A stretch of DNA of 64,000 nt from positions 207,650-271,649 of the forward strand of contig DAOKZI010000003.1 of assembly GCA_035325705.1 (NCBI GenBank), in the 5' to 3' direction. The notes below the pieces were generated by a model. It saw nothing but the letters and a program-made list of their open reading frames with translations, did not search any database and was not told the origin of the DNA. Source of the stretch: Ga0077536 sp035325705. Its GTDB lineage: Bacteria; Pseudomonadota; Gammaproteobacteria; Ga0077536. Below are positions 1-8,850 of the stretch, piece by piece. Position numbers and translations under genes: made by a program. How positions within the stretch are numbered: the first letter of the stretch is position 1; every line of letters begins with the position of its first letter.

Positions 1-2226
1 TTGCCCTCGATACACATCAAACAACTGAAGATCGCGCAAAGCCGCCCCGCAGGCCGCCGAGACACAGCGCAGAACCTGCTCGGCCGTCGTTTCCTCGGCC
101 ACGACCAAGGCGAGATCGCGGCGCACGCTGGGAAACCGCGACAGCGGCTGGAAGGCCGCCGGGTGGGCCGCGGGCAGCGCGTCCCAGTCGATTTCGAAGG
201 CCAGCGCCGAACCGGCCAAGTCCATGCCGCGCAGGACGGCGGGGTGCACGCGGCCGAGGGTCGCGACGCAGCGCTCGCCGCACCAGACCCGTGCGTACTG
301 GCGCGGATGGTAGGCCGGATGGCTCGCGGCCTCGAAGCGCAGCGCCGTGCAGCCCAGCGCGCTGAGCAGGCTATCGAGGTCCTGCTTCAGATCGAAGAAG
401 TCCACCTCGTTCGACGCCGTTCCCCACTGGGGCGGCAGCGCACGTCCGGCGACCACGGCGGACAGGCGGTTGCGCTGGCGCAGCTCGCCGTCCTCCTCGA
501 AAAATGCGAGGCCGTACTCGAACAGCCGTACGTCCGGCTGCTGGCGGTTGCGATTGAAGCGGACGGCGGCGAGCAGCCCCGGCACGAGGCTCGGGCGCAT
601 CGTGCTCATGTCGGCGGCGATGGGGTTCGCGAGCGCGATCGGCGCGCTTCCCGGCCGGAACGCGGCGTGCAGCGGCTCGGCGATGAAGCTGAAGCTCACG
701 GCTTCGAAATAGCCGAGGCTCACGAGCGTCGCGCGCGCGCGCTCGAGCGCCACGGTGCGCGGCGACAGCGCGCCCAGGTGCAAGCTGCCGCGCGGCATTG
801 TTTCCGGGATCGCGGCGTAGCCGACGAGGCGCGCGACCTCCTCGATGAGATCGACTTCGCGCGTGAGATCGCCGCGCCAGGACGGCGGCGTGACCTGCCA
901 GCTTTCGCCCGCGGCCTCGATCTCGAGACCGAGGCGCAGCAGGCAGTCGCGCACCTCGGCCGGGCCGGGATCGAGGCCGAGCACGGCCGGCACGCGCGCC
1001 GGCCGGAACGCGAAGGCCGCGCGCTGGGTGCGGTGGGTCGGCGTCACGACGTCGGCGACGGGCCCCGCCTCGCCGCCGCAGCAGGCGAGCACCAGCGCGG
1101 TCGCGCGTTCGATCGCGCGACGCTGCACGTCCGGATCCACGCCGCGCTCGAAGCGGTGCGAGGCATCCGTGTGCAAACCCTGACGGCGCGCCGTGCGCGA
1201 CAGGCCTATGGGTTCGAACCAGGCGCTCTCGAGCAGGATGTCACGAGTCGCGGCGCCGACGCCGGACGCCGCGCCGCCCATCACGCCGGCGAGCGCCAGC
1301 GGCGCTCTAGCGTCGGCGATGACGAGCGCGTCGGCCGGCAGTTTCAGCTCGGTCCCGTCGAGCAGCGTCAGGCTTTCGCCGTCGCGCGCCCTGCGCACGC
1401 GGATCTCCTCGTGCACGGCCGCGAGATCAAAGGCGTGCAGCGGCTGACCGAGCTCCAGCATCACGTAGTTCGTGATGTCGACGACGGCGCTGATCGAGCG
1501 CAGGCCGCAGCGACGCAGCCGCTCCTTCATCCACAGCGGCGTCGGCCGCGAGACGTCGACCTTGCGCAGTATGCGGCCGGCGTAGCGCGAGCAGGCTTCG
1601 GGCGCCTCCAGCATCACGCGCGGCAGATCCGCGATCGTCGCGGCGACGGCGGGCATTTGCGGCCGCGGCAGCGGCTGCCCGAGCAGGGCCGCGATTTCGC
1701 GCGCGAGTCCGAGCATCGACAGGCAGTCGCCGCGGTTCGGCGTCAGCCCGACTTCGACGATGAGATCGTCGAGCTTCAGGTAGTCCGCCAGCGCGGTGCC
1801 GGGCACGGCGTCCGCGTCGAGCTCGAGCAAACCGCCGGCCTCATCGCCGAGCCCGAGCTCCGCCGCCGCGCACAGCATGCCGAGCGAGCGTACGCCGCGG
1901 ATGTCGGCCGCCTCGATGCGGCGGCCTCCGGGCAGCACGCCGCCCGCGGGCACGAACGGCGCCAGCACACCGACCCGCGCGTTCGGCGCGCCGCAGACGA
2001 TCTCGACGCGGCCGTGCGCGCCCGCATCGACGGTGCAGCGCTTCAACTGATCCGCCTGCGGATGGGCGGCGACGCGCTCTATGCGCGCGACCACGGCCGG
2101 GCAGTCGGCCGGGAGGCTTTCGACGCCGTCGACCTCGAGCCCGGCCATCGTGAGGCGCTCGGCGAGCGTCGCTGCGTCCCACGCCACGTCCACCCAGTCC
2201 CGCAACCATTCGACGCTGTATTTCAT
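1..2226 (-). CDS. pheT: Phenylalanine--tRNA ligase beta subunit (C-terminus cut by window edge)
   Basis: Beta subunit of the alpha2-beta2 phenylalanyl-tRNA synthetase, a cytoplasmic enzyme that charges tRNA-Phe. The ATG start is at 2226 and 742 codons are present; family members have about 790 residues, so only the end of the C-terminal anticodon-binding (FDX-ACB) domain is missing beyond base 1. Visible parts are the N-terminal EMAP-like tRNA-binding domain (about residues 40-150, with VCGAPNARVG), the central B3/B4 editing region, the B5 domain (PPSWRGDLTREVDLIEE, around residue 450) and the start of FDX-ACB (SRFPSVRRDLALVV). It lies 23 bp downstream of pheS and is surely co-transcribed with it. 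The very long open frame on the opposite strand here is only its GC-rich shadow. Confidence 0.97.
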   Translation of the reverse strand, partial: MKYSVEWLRDWVDVAWDAATLAERLTMAGLEVDGVESLPADCPAVVARIERVAAHPQADQLKRCTVDAGAHGRVEIVCGAPNARVGVLAPFVPAGGVLPGGRRIEAADIRGVRSLGMLCAAAELGLGDEAGGLLELDADAVPGTALADYLKLDDLIVEVGLTPNRGDCLSMLGLAREIAALLGQPLPRPQMPAVAATIADLPRVMLEAPEACSRYAGRILRKVDVSRPTPLWMKERLRRCGLRSISAVVDITNYVMLELGQPLHAFDLAAVHEEIRVRRARDGESLTLLDGTELKLPADALVIADARAPLALAGVMGGAASGVGAATRDILLESAWFEPIGLSRTARRQGLHTDASHRFERGVDPDVQRRAIERATALVLACCGGEAGPVADVVTPTHRTQRAAFAFRPARVPAVLGLDPGPAEVRDCLLRLGLEIEAAGESWQVTPPSWRGDLTREVDLIEEVARLVGYAAIPETMPRGSLHLGALSPRTVALERARATLVSLGYFEAVSFSFIAEPLHAAFRPGSAPIALANPIAADMSTMRPSLVPGLLAAVRFNRNRQQPDVRLFEYGLAFFEEDGELRQRNRLSAVVAGRALPPQWGTASNEVDFFDLKQDLDSLLSALGCTALRFEAASHPAYHPRQYARVWCGERCVATLGRVHPAVLRGMDLAGSALAFEIDWDALPAAHPAAFQPLSRFPSVRRDLALVVAEETTAEQVLRCVSAACGAALRDLQLFDVYRGQ

Positions 2227-2249
2227 CGTTCAACCGCCGTCGGCGCCGC

Positions 2250-3248
2250 TCACGCGAACTGCCGGAGGAACTGCAGATCGTTGTCGTAGAACAGGCGCAG
2301 ATCGTTGACGCCGTAGCGCAGCATCGCGAGCCGCTCGACGCCGAGTCCGAACGCGAAGCCCCGATAGCGCTCGGGATCGAGACCGACGTTCACGAGCACG
2401 TTCGGATGCACCATGCCGCAGCCGAGCACCTCGAGCCAGTCCGACACGCCGTGCGCCGAGGCGAGCTTGATGTCGACCTCGGCCGAGGGCTCCGTGAACG
2501 GAAAGTACGAGGGCCGGAAGCGGATCTGCAGGCCGGGCTGTTCGAAGAAACGGCGCAGGAACTCGTGCAGCACGCCCTTCAGATCGGCCATCGTCACCTC
2601 GGTGTCGATCAGCAAGCCCTCGACCTGATGGAACATCGGCGAATGCGTCTGATCGTAATCGCAGCGATAGACGCGCCCCGGCGCGATGATCCGGAACGGC
2701 GGCGTTCCCGCCTGCATCACGCGGATCTGGACCGGCGAGGTATGCGTCCGCAGCAGCAGCCCGTTCGGGAAGTAGAACGTGTCGTGCATCGCCCGCGCCG
2801 GGTGGTGGCTGGGGATGTTGAGCGCTTCGAAGTTGTGGTAGTCGTCCTCGATCTCGGGACCTTCCGCGGTCTCGAAACCGGCGCTCGCGAAGATGCGCTC
2901 GATGCGCGACATCGCGAGCGTCACCGGATGCAGCCCACCCCGGCGCTGACCGCGTCCGGGCAGGGTGACGTCGATGGCGGAGGCGTCGAGTGCCTGCCGT
3001 TCGGCGGCACGCTCCAGTGCCGCGCGGCGCTCGGCGATTGCGGCCTCGAGAGCGTCGCGGGCGAGATTCAAGCCCTGGGCCGTCGCCTTGCGCTCGGCCT
3101 CGGGCAGTTTGCCGAGCCCCTTCAAGGCCTCGGTGATCTCGCCCTTCTTGCCGAGATAGTGGACGCGCACGGCATCGAGCGCGGCCAGGTCGGCGGCCTG
3201 AGCGACGGCCGCGCGAGCGCGATCCAGCATGTCCTGTGAGGAGCTCAT
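2250..3248 (-). CDS. pheS: Phenylalanine--tRNA ligase alpha subunit
   Basis: Catalytic alpha subunit of phenylalanyl-tRNA synthetase; with PheT it forms Phe-AMP and transfers Phe to tRNA. The 332-residue product beginning MSSSQDMLD matches the usual 327-350. An N-terminal coiled-coil tRNA-binding arm (about residues 1-90) is followed by the class II catalytic core, with HPARAMHDTFYF, the RVYRCDYDQTHSPMFHQVEG stretch and the C-terminal motif 3 region GFAFGLGVERLAMLRYG. An upstream in-frame extension to 3377 exists, but it is Pro/Arg/Ser-rich and unlike the family, so the ATG at 3248 was chosen; the Shine-Dalgarno sequence is weak. It follows rplT by 82 bp in the conserved translation operon. 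Confidence 0.97.
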   Translation of the reverse strand: MSSSQDMLDRARAAVAQAADLAALDAVRVHYLGKKGEITEALKGLGKLPEAERKATAQGLNLARDALEAAIAERRAALERAAERQALDASAIDVTLPGRGQRRGGLHPVTLAMSRIERIFASAGFETAEGPEIEDDYHNFEALNIPSHHPARAMHDTFYFPNGLLLRTHTSPVQIRVMQAGTPPFRIIAPGRVYRCDYDQTHSPMFHQVEGLLIDTEVTMADLKGVLHEFLRRFFEQPGLQIRFRPSYFPFTEPSAEVDIKLASAHGVSDWLEVLGCGMVHPNVLVNVGLDPERYRGFAFGLGVERLAMLRYGVNDLRLFYDNDLQFLRQFA

Positions 3249-3330
3249 CGGGGAAACGATCGATCCGGATCGGACTGGAGGAGCACCGCCGGACGCTGCG
3301 CCCGGCAGTGACGGCGGGCCGCGCGGCCCG

Positions 3331-3693
3331 TCAGGCGGCGGCGAGCGCCGCCTTCGCGCGCTCGGCGAGCTCGGCAAACGCCGCCGGCTCGTTCACCGCG
3401 AGATCGGCGAGGATCTTGCGGTCCACTTCGATCGAGGCCTTCAGCAGGCCGTTGATGAAGCGGGAGTAGCTGAGCCCGTGCTGGCGGGCGGCCGCGTTGA
3501 TGCGCACGACCCACAGCGCGCGGAATTCGCGCTTCTTGACCTTGCGATCGCGGTAGGCGTACTGGCCGGCCTTGGTGACGGCCTGCGTGGCGACGCGGAA
3601 AACATTTTTGCGGCGGCCGTAGTAGCCCTTCGCCCGCTTGAGCACCTTCTTGTGCCGCGCATGTGCGACGGTGCCGCGTTTGACTCGTGCCAT
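3331..3693 (-). CDS. rplT: 50S ribosomal protein L20
   Basis: L20 is an early 23S rRNA-binding protein of the large subunit and, in bacteria studied, a translational repressor of its own operon. The 120-residue product has the family's very basic N-terminal arm (MARVKRGTVAHARHKKVLKR) and the globular domain with FRALWVVRINAAARQHGLSY and SRFINGL. The length is normal (117-120). It sits 24 bp downstream of rpmI. A perfect GC palindrome (GGGCCGC/GCGGCCC, 3316-3329) lies immediately past the stop, where E. coli has its pheST attenuation region, but no T-run or Phe-rich leader peptide is visible. Confidence 0.98.
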   Translation of the reverse strand: MARVKRGTVAHARHKKVLKRAKGYYGRRKNVFRVATQAVTKAGQYAYRDRKVKKREFRALWVVRINAAARQHGLSYSRFINGLLKASIEVDRKILADLAVNEPAAFAELAERAKAALAAA

Positions 3694-3717
3694 GGGATTT
3701 CAGTCTCGTTGGTAATT

Positions 3718-3912
3718 TCAGAGCGAAGGCAGCATGCGTTCGACGCTGAGCTGATCGACGGCCGCCACCATGGTGGTGCCGCGTAGCTGGCGCTTACGCT
3801 TCGCGCTTTTCTTCGTCAGGATGTGGTTCTTGAACGACTGGCGCCGCTTGAACCCGTTCGCCGTCTTCGCAAAGCGCTTGGCGGCGCCGCGGTTGCTTTT
3901 CAGTTTTGGCAT
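3718..3912 (-). CDS. rpmI: 50S ribosomal protein L35
   Basis: L35 is a small basic protein of the 50S subunit. The 64-residue product begins MPKLKSNRGAAKRF and keeps the KTANGFKRRQSFKNHILTKK core of the family. The ATG at 3912 is preceded by GGTGGAGAC, a good ribosome-binding site; an in-frame start six codons upstream (3930) would overlap that site and was not used. The gene lies 23 bp downstream of infC and 24 bp upstream of rplT, the usual IF3-L35-L20 order, in which L20 typically represses translation from this leader. Confidence 0.97.
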   Translation of the reverse strand: MPKLKSNRGAAKRFAKTANGFKRRQSFKNHILTKKSAKRKRQLRGTTMVAAVDQLSVERMLPSL

Positions 3913-3935
3913 GTCTCCACCAGTCCTCAATGTGT

Positions 3936-4454
3936 TCAGTGACGCTTGGGCGCCACCAGCATGACCATCTGGCGACCTTCCATGCGCGCGTATTGTTCGA
4001 TCACCGCCAGACCTTCGAGGTCGGCTTCGACGCGGTCCAGCATCTTCGCGCCCAGCTCCTGGTGGGCCATTTCCCGGCCCCGGAAGCGCAAAGTGATCTT
4101 CACCTTGTCTCCTTCCTCGAGGAAGCGCTTGACGTTGCGCATCTTGATTTCGTAGTCACCGTCGTCGGTGCCCGGGCGCAGTTTGATCTCTTTGATCTGG
4201 ATCTGCTTTTGTCTGCGCTTCGCGGCGTGTCGCTTCTTGTTCTGCTCGAAGAGAAACTTGCCGACGTCCATCACCCGCACGACCGGCGGGTCCGCGTTCG
4301 GCACGATCTCGACGAGATCCAGTTCGTTCTCGACGGCCTGTCGCTTGGCCTCGGCCAGCGGCACGACGCCTACGTTCTGACCATCAGCGGCGATCAGGCG
4401 CACCTGCGGCGCCGTGATTTCGTCGTTGATGCGATTCTTCTTCTCGGCAGCGAT
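3936..4454 (-). CDS. infC: Translation initiation factor IF-3, rare AUC start
   Basis: IF3 binds the 30S subunit, prevents premature 50S joining and proofreads the start codon. The product has 172 residues with the N-domain (NRINDEITAPQVRLI), the linker and the C-domain (RFLEEGDKVKITLRFRGRE and AHQELG). The conserved INDEI segment lies upstream of the only in-frame GTG (4403), so that GTG cannot be the true start. The sole reasonable choice between the thrS stop (TGA 4458-4460) and INDEI is ATC at 4452-4454, preceded by GGAGG with 8-nt spacing inside the end of thrS. IF3 genes commonly begin with AUU or AUC, which lets IF3 repress its own synthesis. Confidence 0.93.
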   Translation of the reverse strand: MAAEKKNRINDEITAPQVRLIAADGQNVGVVPLAEAKRQAVENELDLVEIVPNADPPVVRVMDVGKFLFEQNKKRHAAKRRQKQIQIKEIKLRPGTDDGDYEIKMRNVKRFLEEGDKVKITLRFRGREMAHQELGAKMLDRVEADLEGLAVIEQYARMEGRQMVMLVAPKRH

Positions 4455-4457
4455 CTG

Positions 4458-6383
4458 TCAGTCCTCCAAGGTGTCGTTGAGCCGCGCATCGACCTTTTCC
4501 CGCAGCAGGCGACCGAAATCGGCGAGCGACATGACCCCCAGGTCCTGTCCCCGACGAGTACGCACGGCTACGGTTCGGTTCTCGACTTCCCGATCTCCCA
4601 CGACGAGGAGGAACGGGACGCGCTGCAAGGTGTGCTCGCGGATCTTAAGGCCGATTTTCTCGTTTCTCAAGTCTGATTCGATGCGGAATCCTTGATTCTG
4701 AAGGACTTCCGCGACCTCGGCCGCATAGGGTGCCTGGCGCTCCGAGATGCTCATCGTCACGCCCTGCACCGGCGCCAGCCAGGCCGGCATGTGGCCGCCG
4801 TGGTGCTCGATCAGGATGCCGATGAAGCGCTCGAGCGAGCCCAGGATGGCGCGATGGAGCATGACCGGGGTGCGGCGCGAATTGTCGTCGGCCACGTACT
4901 CGGCCCCGAGGCGGGCCGGCATCGAGAAATCGAGCTGGATGGTGCCGCACTGCCAGACCCGGCCCAGGCTGTCCTTCAGCGAGAACTCGATCTTCGGTCC
5001 GTAGAAGGCGCCCTCCCCCGGCTGCAGCTCGAACTCGAGGCCCTTGTCGCCGAGCGCGTCCTGCAGGGCCCGCTCAGCCCGATCCCAGATCTCATCGGCG
5101 CCGACGCGCTTGGCCGGCCGGGTCGACAGCTTGATCAGGACGTCTTCGAAGCCGAAATCGCGGTAGACGAGCTTCAGCAGATCGATGAAGGACGCGACCT
5201 CCGCCTGGATCTGCGCCTCGGTGCAGAAGATGTGCGCGTCGTCCTGCGTGAAGGCGCGCACGCGCATCAGGCCATGCAGCGAGCCGGACGGCTCGTTGCG
5301 ATGACAGGAGCCGAACTCGGCGAGGCGCAGCGGCAGCTCGCGATAGCTGCGGATGCCCTGATTGAAGATCTGGACGTGCCCGGGACAGTTCATCGGCTTC
5401 ACCGCGTATTCGCGCGACTCCGATTCGGTCGTGAACATGTTCTCGTGGAAGTTCTCCCAGTGGCCCGATTTGCGCCACAGGCTCGCGTCCAGGATCGAGG
5501 GGCACTTGACCTCGGCATAGCCGTGGCGGTTCAGCACGCCGCGCAGGTAGTGCTCGATCTGCTGCCAGATCATCCAGCCCTTCGGATGCCAGAAGCACAT
5601 GCCGGGGGCTTCGTCCTGGAAATGGAATAGATCGAGCTGGCGGCCGATGCGCCGGTGATCGCGCTTCTCGGCCTCCTCGAGCCGGTGCAGGTACTCGGCG
5701 AGCGCCTTCTGATCCGCCCACGCGGTGCCGTAGATGCGCTGGAGCATCTCGTTGCGCGAATCGCCGCGCCAGTACGCGCCGGCGATCTTCATCAGCTTGA
5801 AGGCGCGCAGCTTGCCGGTATCGGGCACGTGCGGCCCGCGGCAGAGATCGGTGAAATCGCCCTGGGCGTACAGCGAGATCTCTTCGTTGCCGGGTATCGA
5901 GGCGATGATTTCCGCCTTGTAGTGCTCGCCCAGCGATTTGAAGTAGTCGACCGCCTCGTCGCGCGGCATCACGCGCCGTTCCACGCGCTGTTCTTGCGCC
6001 GCCAGCTCGGCCATGCGCTGTTCGATCGCGGCGAGATCCTCGGGCGTGAACGGGCGCTCGTACGCAAAGTCGTAATAAAAGCCGTCCTCGATCACGGGCC
6101 CGATCGTGACCTGCGCGCTCGGGAATAGCTGCTTCACGGCCTGCGCGAGCAGGTGCGCGGTGCTGTGGCGGATGATCTCGAGGCCTTCGGCGTCCTTCGC
6201 GGTGACGATGCTCAGCGCGGCGTCGCGATCGACGACATAGGAGGTATCGACGAGGCGGCCGTCGACGCGGCCGGCGAGCGCGGCGCGCGCGAGGCCGGCG
6301 CCGATCGACGCGGCGACCTCGGCCACGCGGACGGGATGCGGGAAACTGCGCTGCTTGCCGTCGGGCAGGGTGATGGTCGGCAC
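4458..6383 (-). CDS. thrS: Threonine--tRNA ligase
   Basis: Class II synthetase that charges tRNA-Thr and edits mischarged Ser-tRNA in an N-terminal domain. The product is 641 residues, normal for the family. Seen in order are the TGS domain (about 1-61), the editing domain with HSTAH (73-77), the catalytic core with KPMNCPGHVQIF and RLAEFGSCHRNEPSGSLHGL, and the C-terminal anticodon-binding domain (VTMSISERQAPYA onward). The start is GTG at 6383, with GGAG seven bases upstream. The tRNA-Val gene lies 87 bp upstream and the end of thrS contains the ribosome-binding site of infC. Threonine-operator autoregulation is known in E. coli but was not recognised here. Confidence 0.98.
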   Translation of the reverse strand: MPTITLPDGKQRSFPHPVRVAEVAASIGAGLARAALAGRVDGRLVDTSYVVDRDAALSIVTAKDAEGLEIIRHSTAHLLAQAVKQLFPSAQVTIGPVIEDGFYYDFAYERPFTPEDLAAIEQRMAELAAQEQRVERRVMPRDEAVDYFKSLGEHYKAEIIASIPGNEEISLYAQGDFTDLCRGPHVPDTGKLRAFKLMKIAGAYWRGDSRNEMLQRIYGTAWADQKALAEYLHRLEEAEKRDHRRIGRQLDLFHFQDEAPGMCFWHPKGWMIWQQIEHYLRGVLNRHGYAEVKCPSILDASLWRKSGHWENFHENMFTTESESREYAVKPMNCPGHVQIFNQGIRSYRELPLRLAEFGSCHRNEPSGSLHGLMRVRAFTQDDAHIFCTEAQIQAEVASFIDLLKLVYRDFGFEDVLIKLSTRPAKRVGADEIWDRAERALQDALGDKGLEFELQPGEGAFYGPKIEFSLKDSLGRVWQCGTIQLDFSMPARLGAEYVADDNSRRTPVMLHRAILGSLERFIGILIEHHGGHMPAWLAPVQGVTMSISERQAPYAAEVAEVLQNQGFRIESDLRNEKIGLKIREHTLQRVPFLLVVGDREVENRTVAVRTRRGQDLGVMSLADFGRLLREKVDARLNDTLED

Positions 6384-6470
6384 GGTGTTCTCCGAGGCCT
6401 CTACGAACGGCCTTCAGACGCGGTTGCTAGGGACGCCGCGAACGCGGCGATCGACTCGGGTCGGGGGACT

Positions 6471-6547
6471 TGGTAGGCGCGATTGGACTCGAACCAACGA
6501 CCCCCACCATGTCAAGGTGGTGCTCTAACCAACTGAGCTACGCGCCT
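6471..6547 (-). tRNA. tRNA-Val (anticodon GAC)
   Basis: The minus strand folds into a complete cloverleaf: 7-bp acceptor stem AGGCGCG/CGCGCCT, D-arm GCTC/GAGC, anticodon stem CCACC/GGTGG with loop TTGACAT (anticodon GAC), T-arm GTTGG/CCAAT with loop TTCGAGT, and an encoded 3' CCA. Length is 77 nt. It lies between uvrB and thrS on the same strand and has its own promoter candidate. Confidence 0.97.
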
Positions 6548-6566
6548 GGGGTCCCGAAGGGCGCGT

Positions 6567-6596
6567 AGAGTAGCCCATTCGGCGCGGGACTGTCAC
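6567..6596 (-). promoter_or_regulatory. Sigma-70-type promoter candidate for tRNA-Val (and possibly thrS)
   Basis: On the minus strand GTGACA (-35, 5/6 match, 6591-6596) is separated by 18 bp from TACTCT (-10, weak, 6567-6572). A GC-rich discriminator follows, typical of stringently controlled stable-RNA promoters. The tRNA 5' end is about 20 bp downstream. This is inferred from sequence and position only. Confidence 0.45.
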
Positions 6597-6618
6597 CCCC
6601 TGGCAGCGCCGCACGGAC

Positions 6619-8649
6619 TCACGCGACGCCGAGCTCGAGGCAGCGCGCGCGCAGCGCCGATACCTCGTCGCGCAGACGCGCCGCCTCCTCGAATTCGAGG
6701 TCGCGCGCGCGCGCATACATTTCCTGCTCGAGCTTGCGGATCTTAGTCGCCAGTTGCTCGGGCGACAGGCCGGCGTAGTCGGCTTTCTGTTCGGCCGCCG
6801 TCGGCGGCCGGCGCGCCGCGCGGCGGCCGCTGCCCGGAATCGTGTAGGCGCCTTCGAGCACGTCGGCAACCGCCTTCTTGATCCCGCGCGGCGTGATCCC
6901 GTGCTCGCGATTGAACGCGATCTGCACCTCGCGCCGCCGCTCCATTTCCTCGATCGCGCGCTTCATCGAGCCCGTGAGCTCATCGGCGTAGAGGATCGCG
7001 CGCCCGGCGATGTTGCGCGCGGCGCGGCCAACGGTCTGGATCAGCGAGCGATCGGAGCGCAGGAAGCCTTCCTTGTCGGCGTCGAGCACCGCAACCAGCG
7101 ACACCTCCGGAATGTCTAGGCCCTCGCGCAGCAGATTGATGCCGACCAGCACGTCGAACACGCCGAGCCGCAGATCGCGGATGATTTCCACGCGCTCGAC
7201 GGTGTCGATGTCCGAGTGCAGATAGCGCACGCGGACGCCGTGCTCGCCGAGGTAGTCGGTGAGATCCTCCGCCATGCGCTTGGTCAGCGTCGTCACCAGC
7301 ACGCGCTCCCCGCGCGCGACCGTCGCGTTGATCTCCGACAGCAGATCGTCGACCTGCGTCGCCGCCGGCCGCACCTCGACCTGCGGATCGACGAGACCGG
7401 TCGGGCGTACGACGAGTTCGACGACCTGGCCCGCGTGCTCGTTCTCATAGGATCCCGGCGTCGCCGATACAAAGATCATCTGGGGCGCCATCCGCTCCCA
7501 CTCGTCGAAGCGCAGCGGCCGGTTGTCGAGCGCGCAGGGCAGGCGGAAGCCGTACTGCACGAGATTCTCCTTGCGCGCGCGGTCGCCGCGGTACATGCCG
7601 CCGAGCTGCGGGATCGTCACGTGGCTTTCGTCGACGACCAGCAGCGCGTTCGGCGGCAGGTAGTCGAACAGCGTCGGCGGCGGCTCCCCGGGTTTGCGCC
7701 CGGACAAGTGCCGGGAGTAGTTCTCGATGCCGCTGCAGTAGCCGATCTCGTTCATCATCTCGATGTCGAAACGCGTGCGCTCCTCGAGGCGCTGGGCCTC
7801 GACGAGCTTGCTCGCGTTGCGCAGCTCGCTCAGGCGCTCCTTGAGCTCAATCTTGATCGCCTCGATCGCCTCCAGCACCGTTTCCCGCCGCGTCACGTAG
7901 TGCGACTTCGGATAGATCGTCAGCCGCGGCGTCTGCCGCAGCACCTCGCCCGTCAGCGGATCGAACCAGGCCAGCGCTTCGATCTCGTCGTCGAAGAGCT
8001 GCACGCGCACTGCGTCGCGCTCCGATTCGGCCGGGAAGATGTCGATCACCTCGCCGCGCGCGCGATAGGTACCGCGGGCGAGCTCGACGTCGTTGCGCGT
8101 GTACTGCAGCTCCGTCAGCCGGCGCAGGATCTGCCGCTGGTCCATGCGGTCGCCGCGCTTCAAGTGCAGCACCATCGAGTGGTATTCGCCGGGATCGCCC
8201 AGACCGTAGATCGAGGATACGGTGGCGACGATGATGGCGTCCGGCCGCTCGAGCAGCGCCTTGGTCGCCGACAGACGCATCTGCTCGATGTGATCGTTGA
8301 TCGACGCGTCCTTCTCGATGTACGTGTCCGACGAAGGGACGTAAGCCTCGGGCTGGTAATAGTCGTAGTAGGACACGAAGTACTCGACGGCATTGTCCGG
8401 AAAGAATTCCCGCATCTCACCGTAGAGCTGGGCCGCGAGCGTCTTGTTCGGCGCCAATACGATCGCCGGCCGCTGCACGCGCTCGATGACGTTCGCGATC
8501 GTGTAGGTCTTGCCCGAGCCGGTGACGCCGAGCAGCGTCTGGTGAGCGAGCCCGTCCTCGAGCCCGTGCACGAGCGCGTCGATGGCCTGGGGCTGGCCGC
8601 CGGAAGGCTTGAACCCCGCGGCGAGGCGGAAGCGGGTGATGTCCGTCAT
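6619..8649 (-). CDS. uvrB: UvrABC excinuclease subunit B
   Basis: UvrB is the damage-verifying helicase-like subunit of nucleotide excision repair; it is loaded by UvrA and recruits UvrC. The product has 676 residues, typical length. It shows Walker A GVTGSGKT (41-48), the beta-hairpin that inserts into DNA (YYDYYQPEAYVPSSDTYIEKD region), the DEAD-type box VVDESH, helicase motifs V/VI (GINLLREGLDIPEVSLV, QTVGRAARN) and the C-terminal UVR motif (KIRKLEQEMYARARDLEFEE). The start is ATG at 8649. No LexA-type CTGT-N8-ACAG box was found in the 125 bp before it. It is a single gene with tRNA-Val downstream. Confidence 0.98.
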   Translation of the reverse strand: MTDITRFRLAAGFKPSGGQPQAIDALVHGLEDGLAHQTLLGVTGSGKTYTIANVIERVQRPAIVLAPNKTLAAQLYGEMREFFPDNAVEYFVSYYDYYQPEAYVPSSDTYIEKDASINDHIEQMRLSATKALLERPDAIIVATVSSIYGLGDPGEYHSMVLHLKRGDRMDQRQILRRLTELQYTRNDVELARGTYRARGEVIDIFPAESERDAVRVQLFDDEIEALAWFDPLTGEVLRQTPRLTIYPKSHYVTRRETVLEAIEAIKIELKERLSELRNASKLVEAQRLEERTRFDIEMMNEIGYCSGIENYSRHLSGRKPGEPPPTLFDYLPPNALLVVDESHVTIPQLGGMYRGDRARKENLVQYGFRLPCALDNRPLRFDEWERMAPQMIFVSATPGSYENEHAGQVVELVVRPTGLVDPQVEVRPAATQVDDLLSEINATVARGERVLVTTLTKRMAEDLTDYLGEHGVRVRYLHSDIDTVERVEIIRDLRLGVFDVLVGINLLREGLDIPEVSLVAVLDADKEGFLRSDRSLIQTVGRAARNIAGRAILYADELTGSMKRAIEEMERRREVQIAFNREHGITPRGIKKAVADVLEGAYTIPGSGRRAARRPPTAAEQKADYAGLSPEQLATKIRKLEQEMYARARDLEFEEAARLRDEVSALRARCLELGVA

Positions 8650-8728
8650 GGACTAAAGAATGTGGTGGCGGCGCGCGATAGTTCAAGCGGCGCCGTCGCC
8701 GGCTGCCGGGGCCGCTCGAGCTTTTCAA

Positions 8729-8757
8729 TTGACCGGATCAGCGCCCCTCAGTACCAT
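8729..8757 (+). promoter_or_regulatory. Sigma-70 promoter candidate for tRNA-Asn
   Basis: TTGACC (8729-8734, 5/6 to TTGACA), an exact 17-bp spacer and TACCAT (8752-8757, 4/6 to TATAAT) lie 17 bp before the tRNA 5' end, followed by the GC-rich discriminator ACGGCGC. Spacing and position make this a good match. Confidence 0.65.
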
Positions 8758-8774
8758 ACGGCGCCTCCCAGCAC

Positions 8775-8850
<76 letters not shown>

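Noticed and set aside
1..2289. 762-codon plus-strand frame opposite pheT
   Set aside because: High-GC shadow of a clear pheT gene; Arg/Ala/Gly-rich with no domain.
3309..3333. GC hairpin after rplT as a terminator or pheST attenuator
   Set aside because: The stem is perfect but no T-run follows and no Phe-rich leader peptide is present, so only a structural note is justified.
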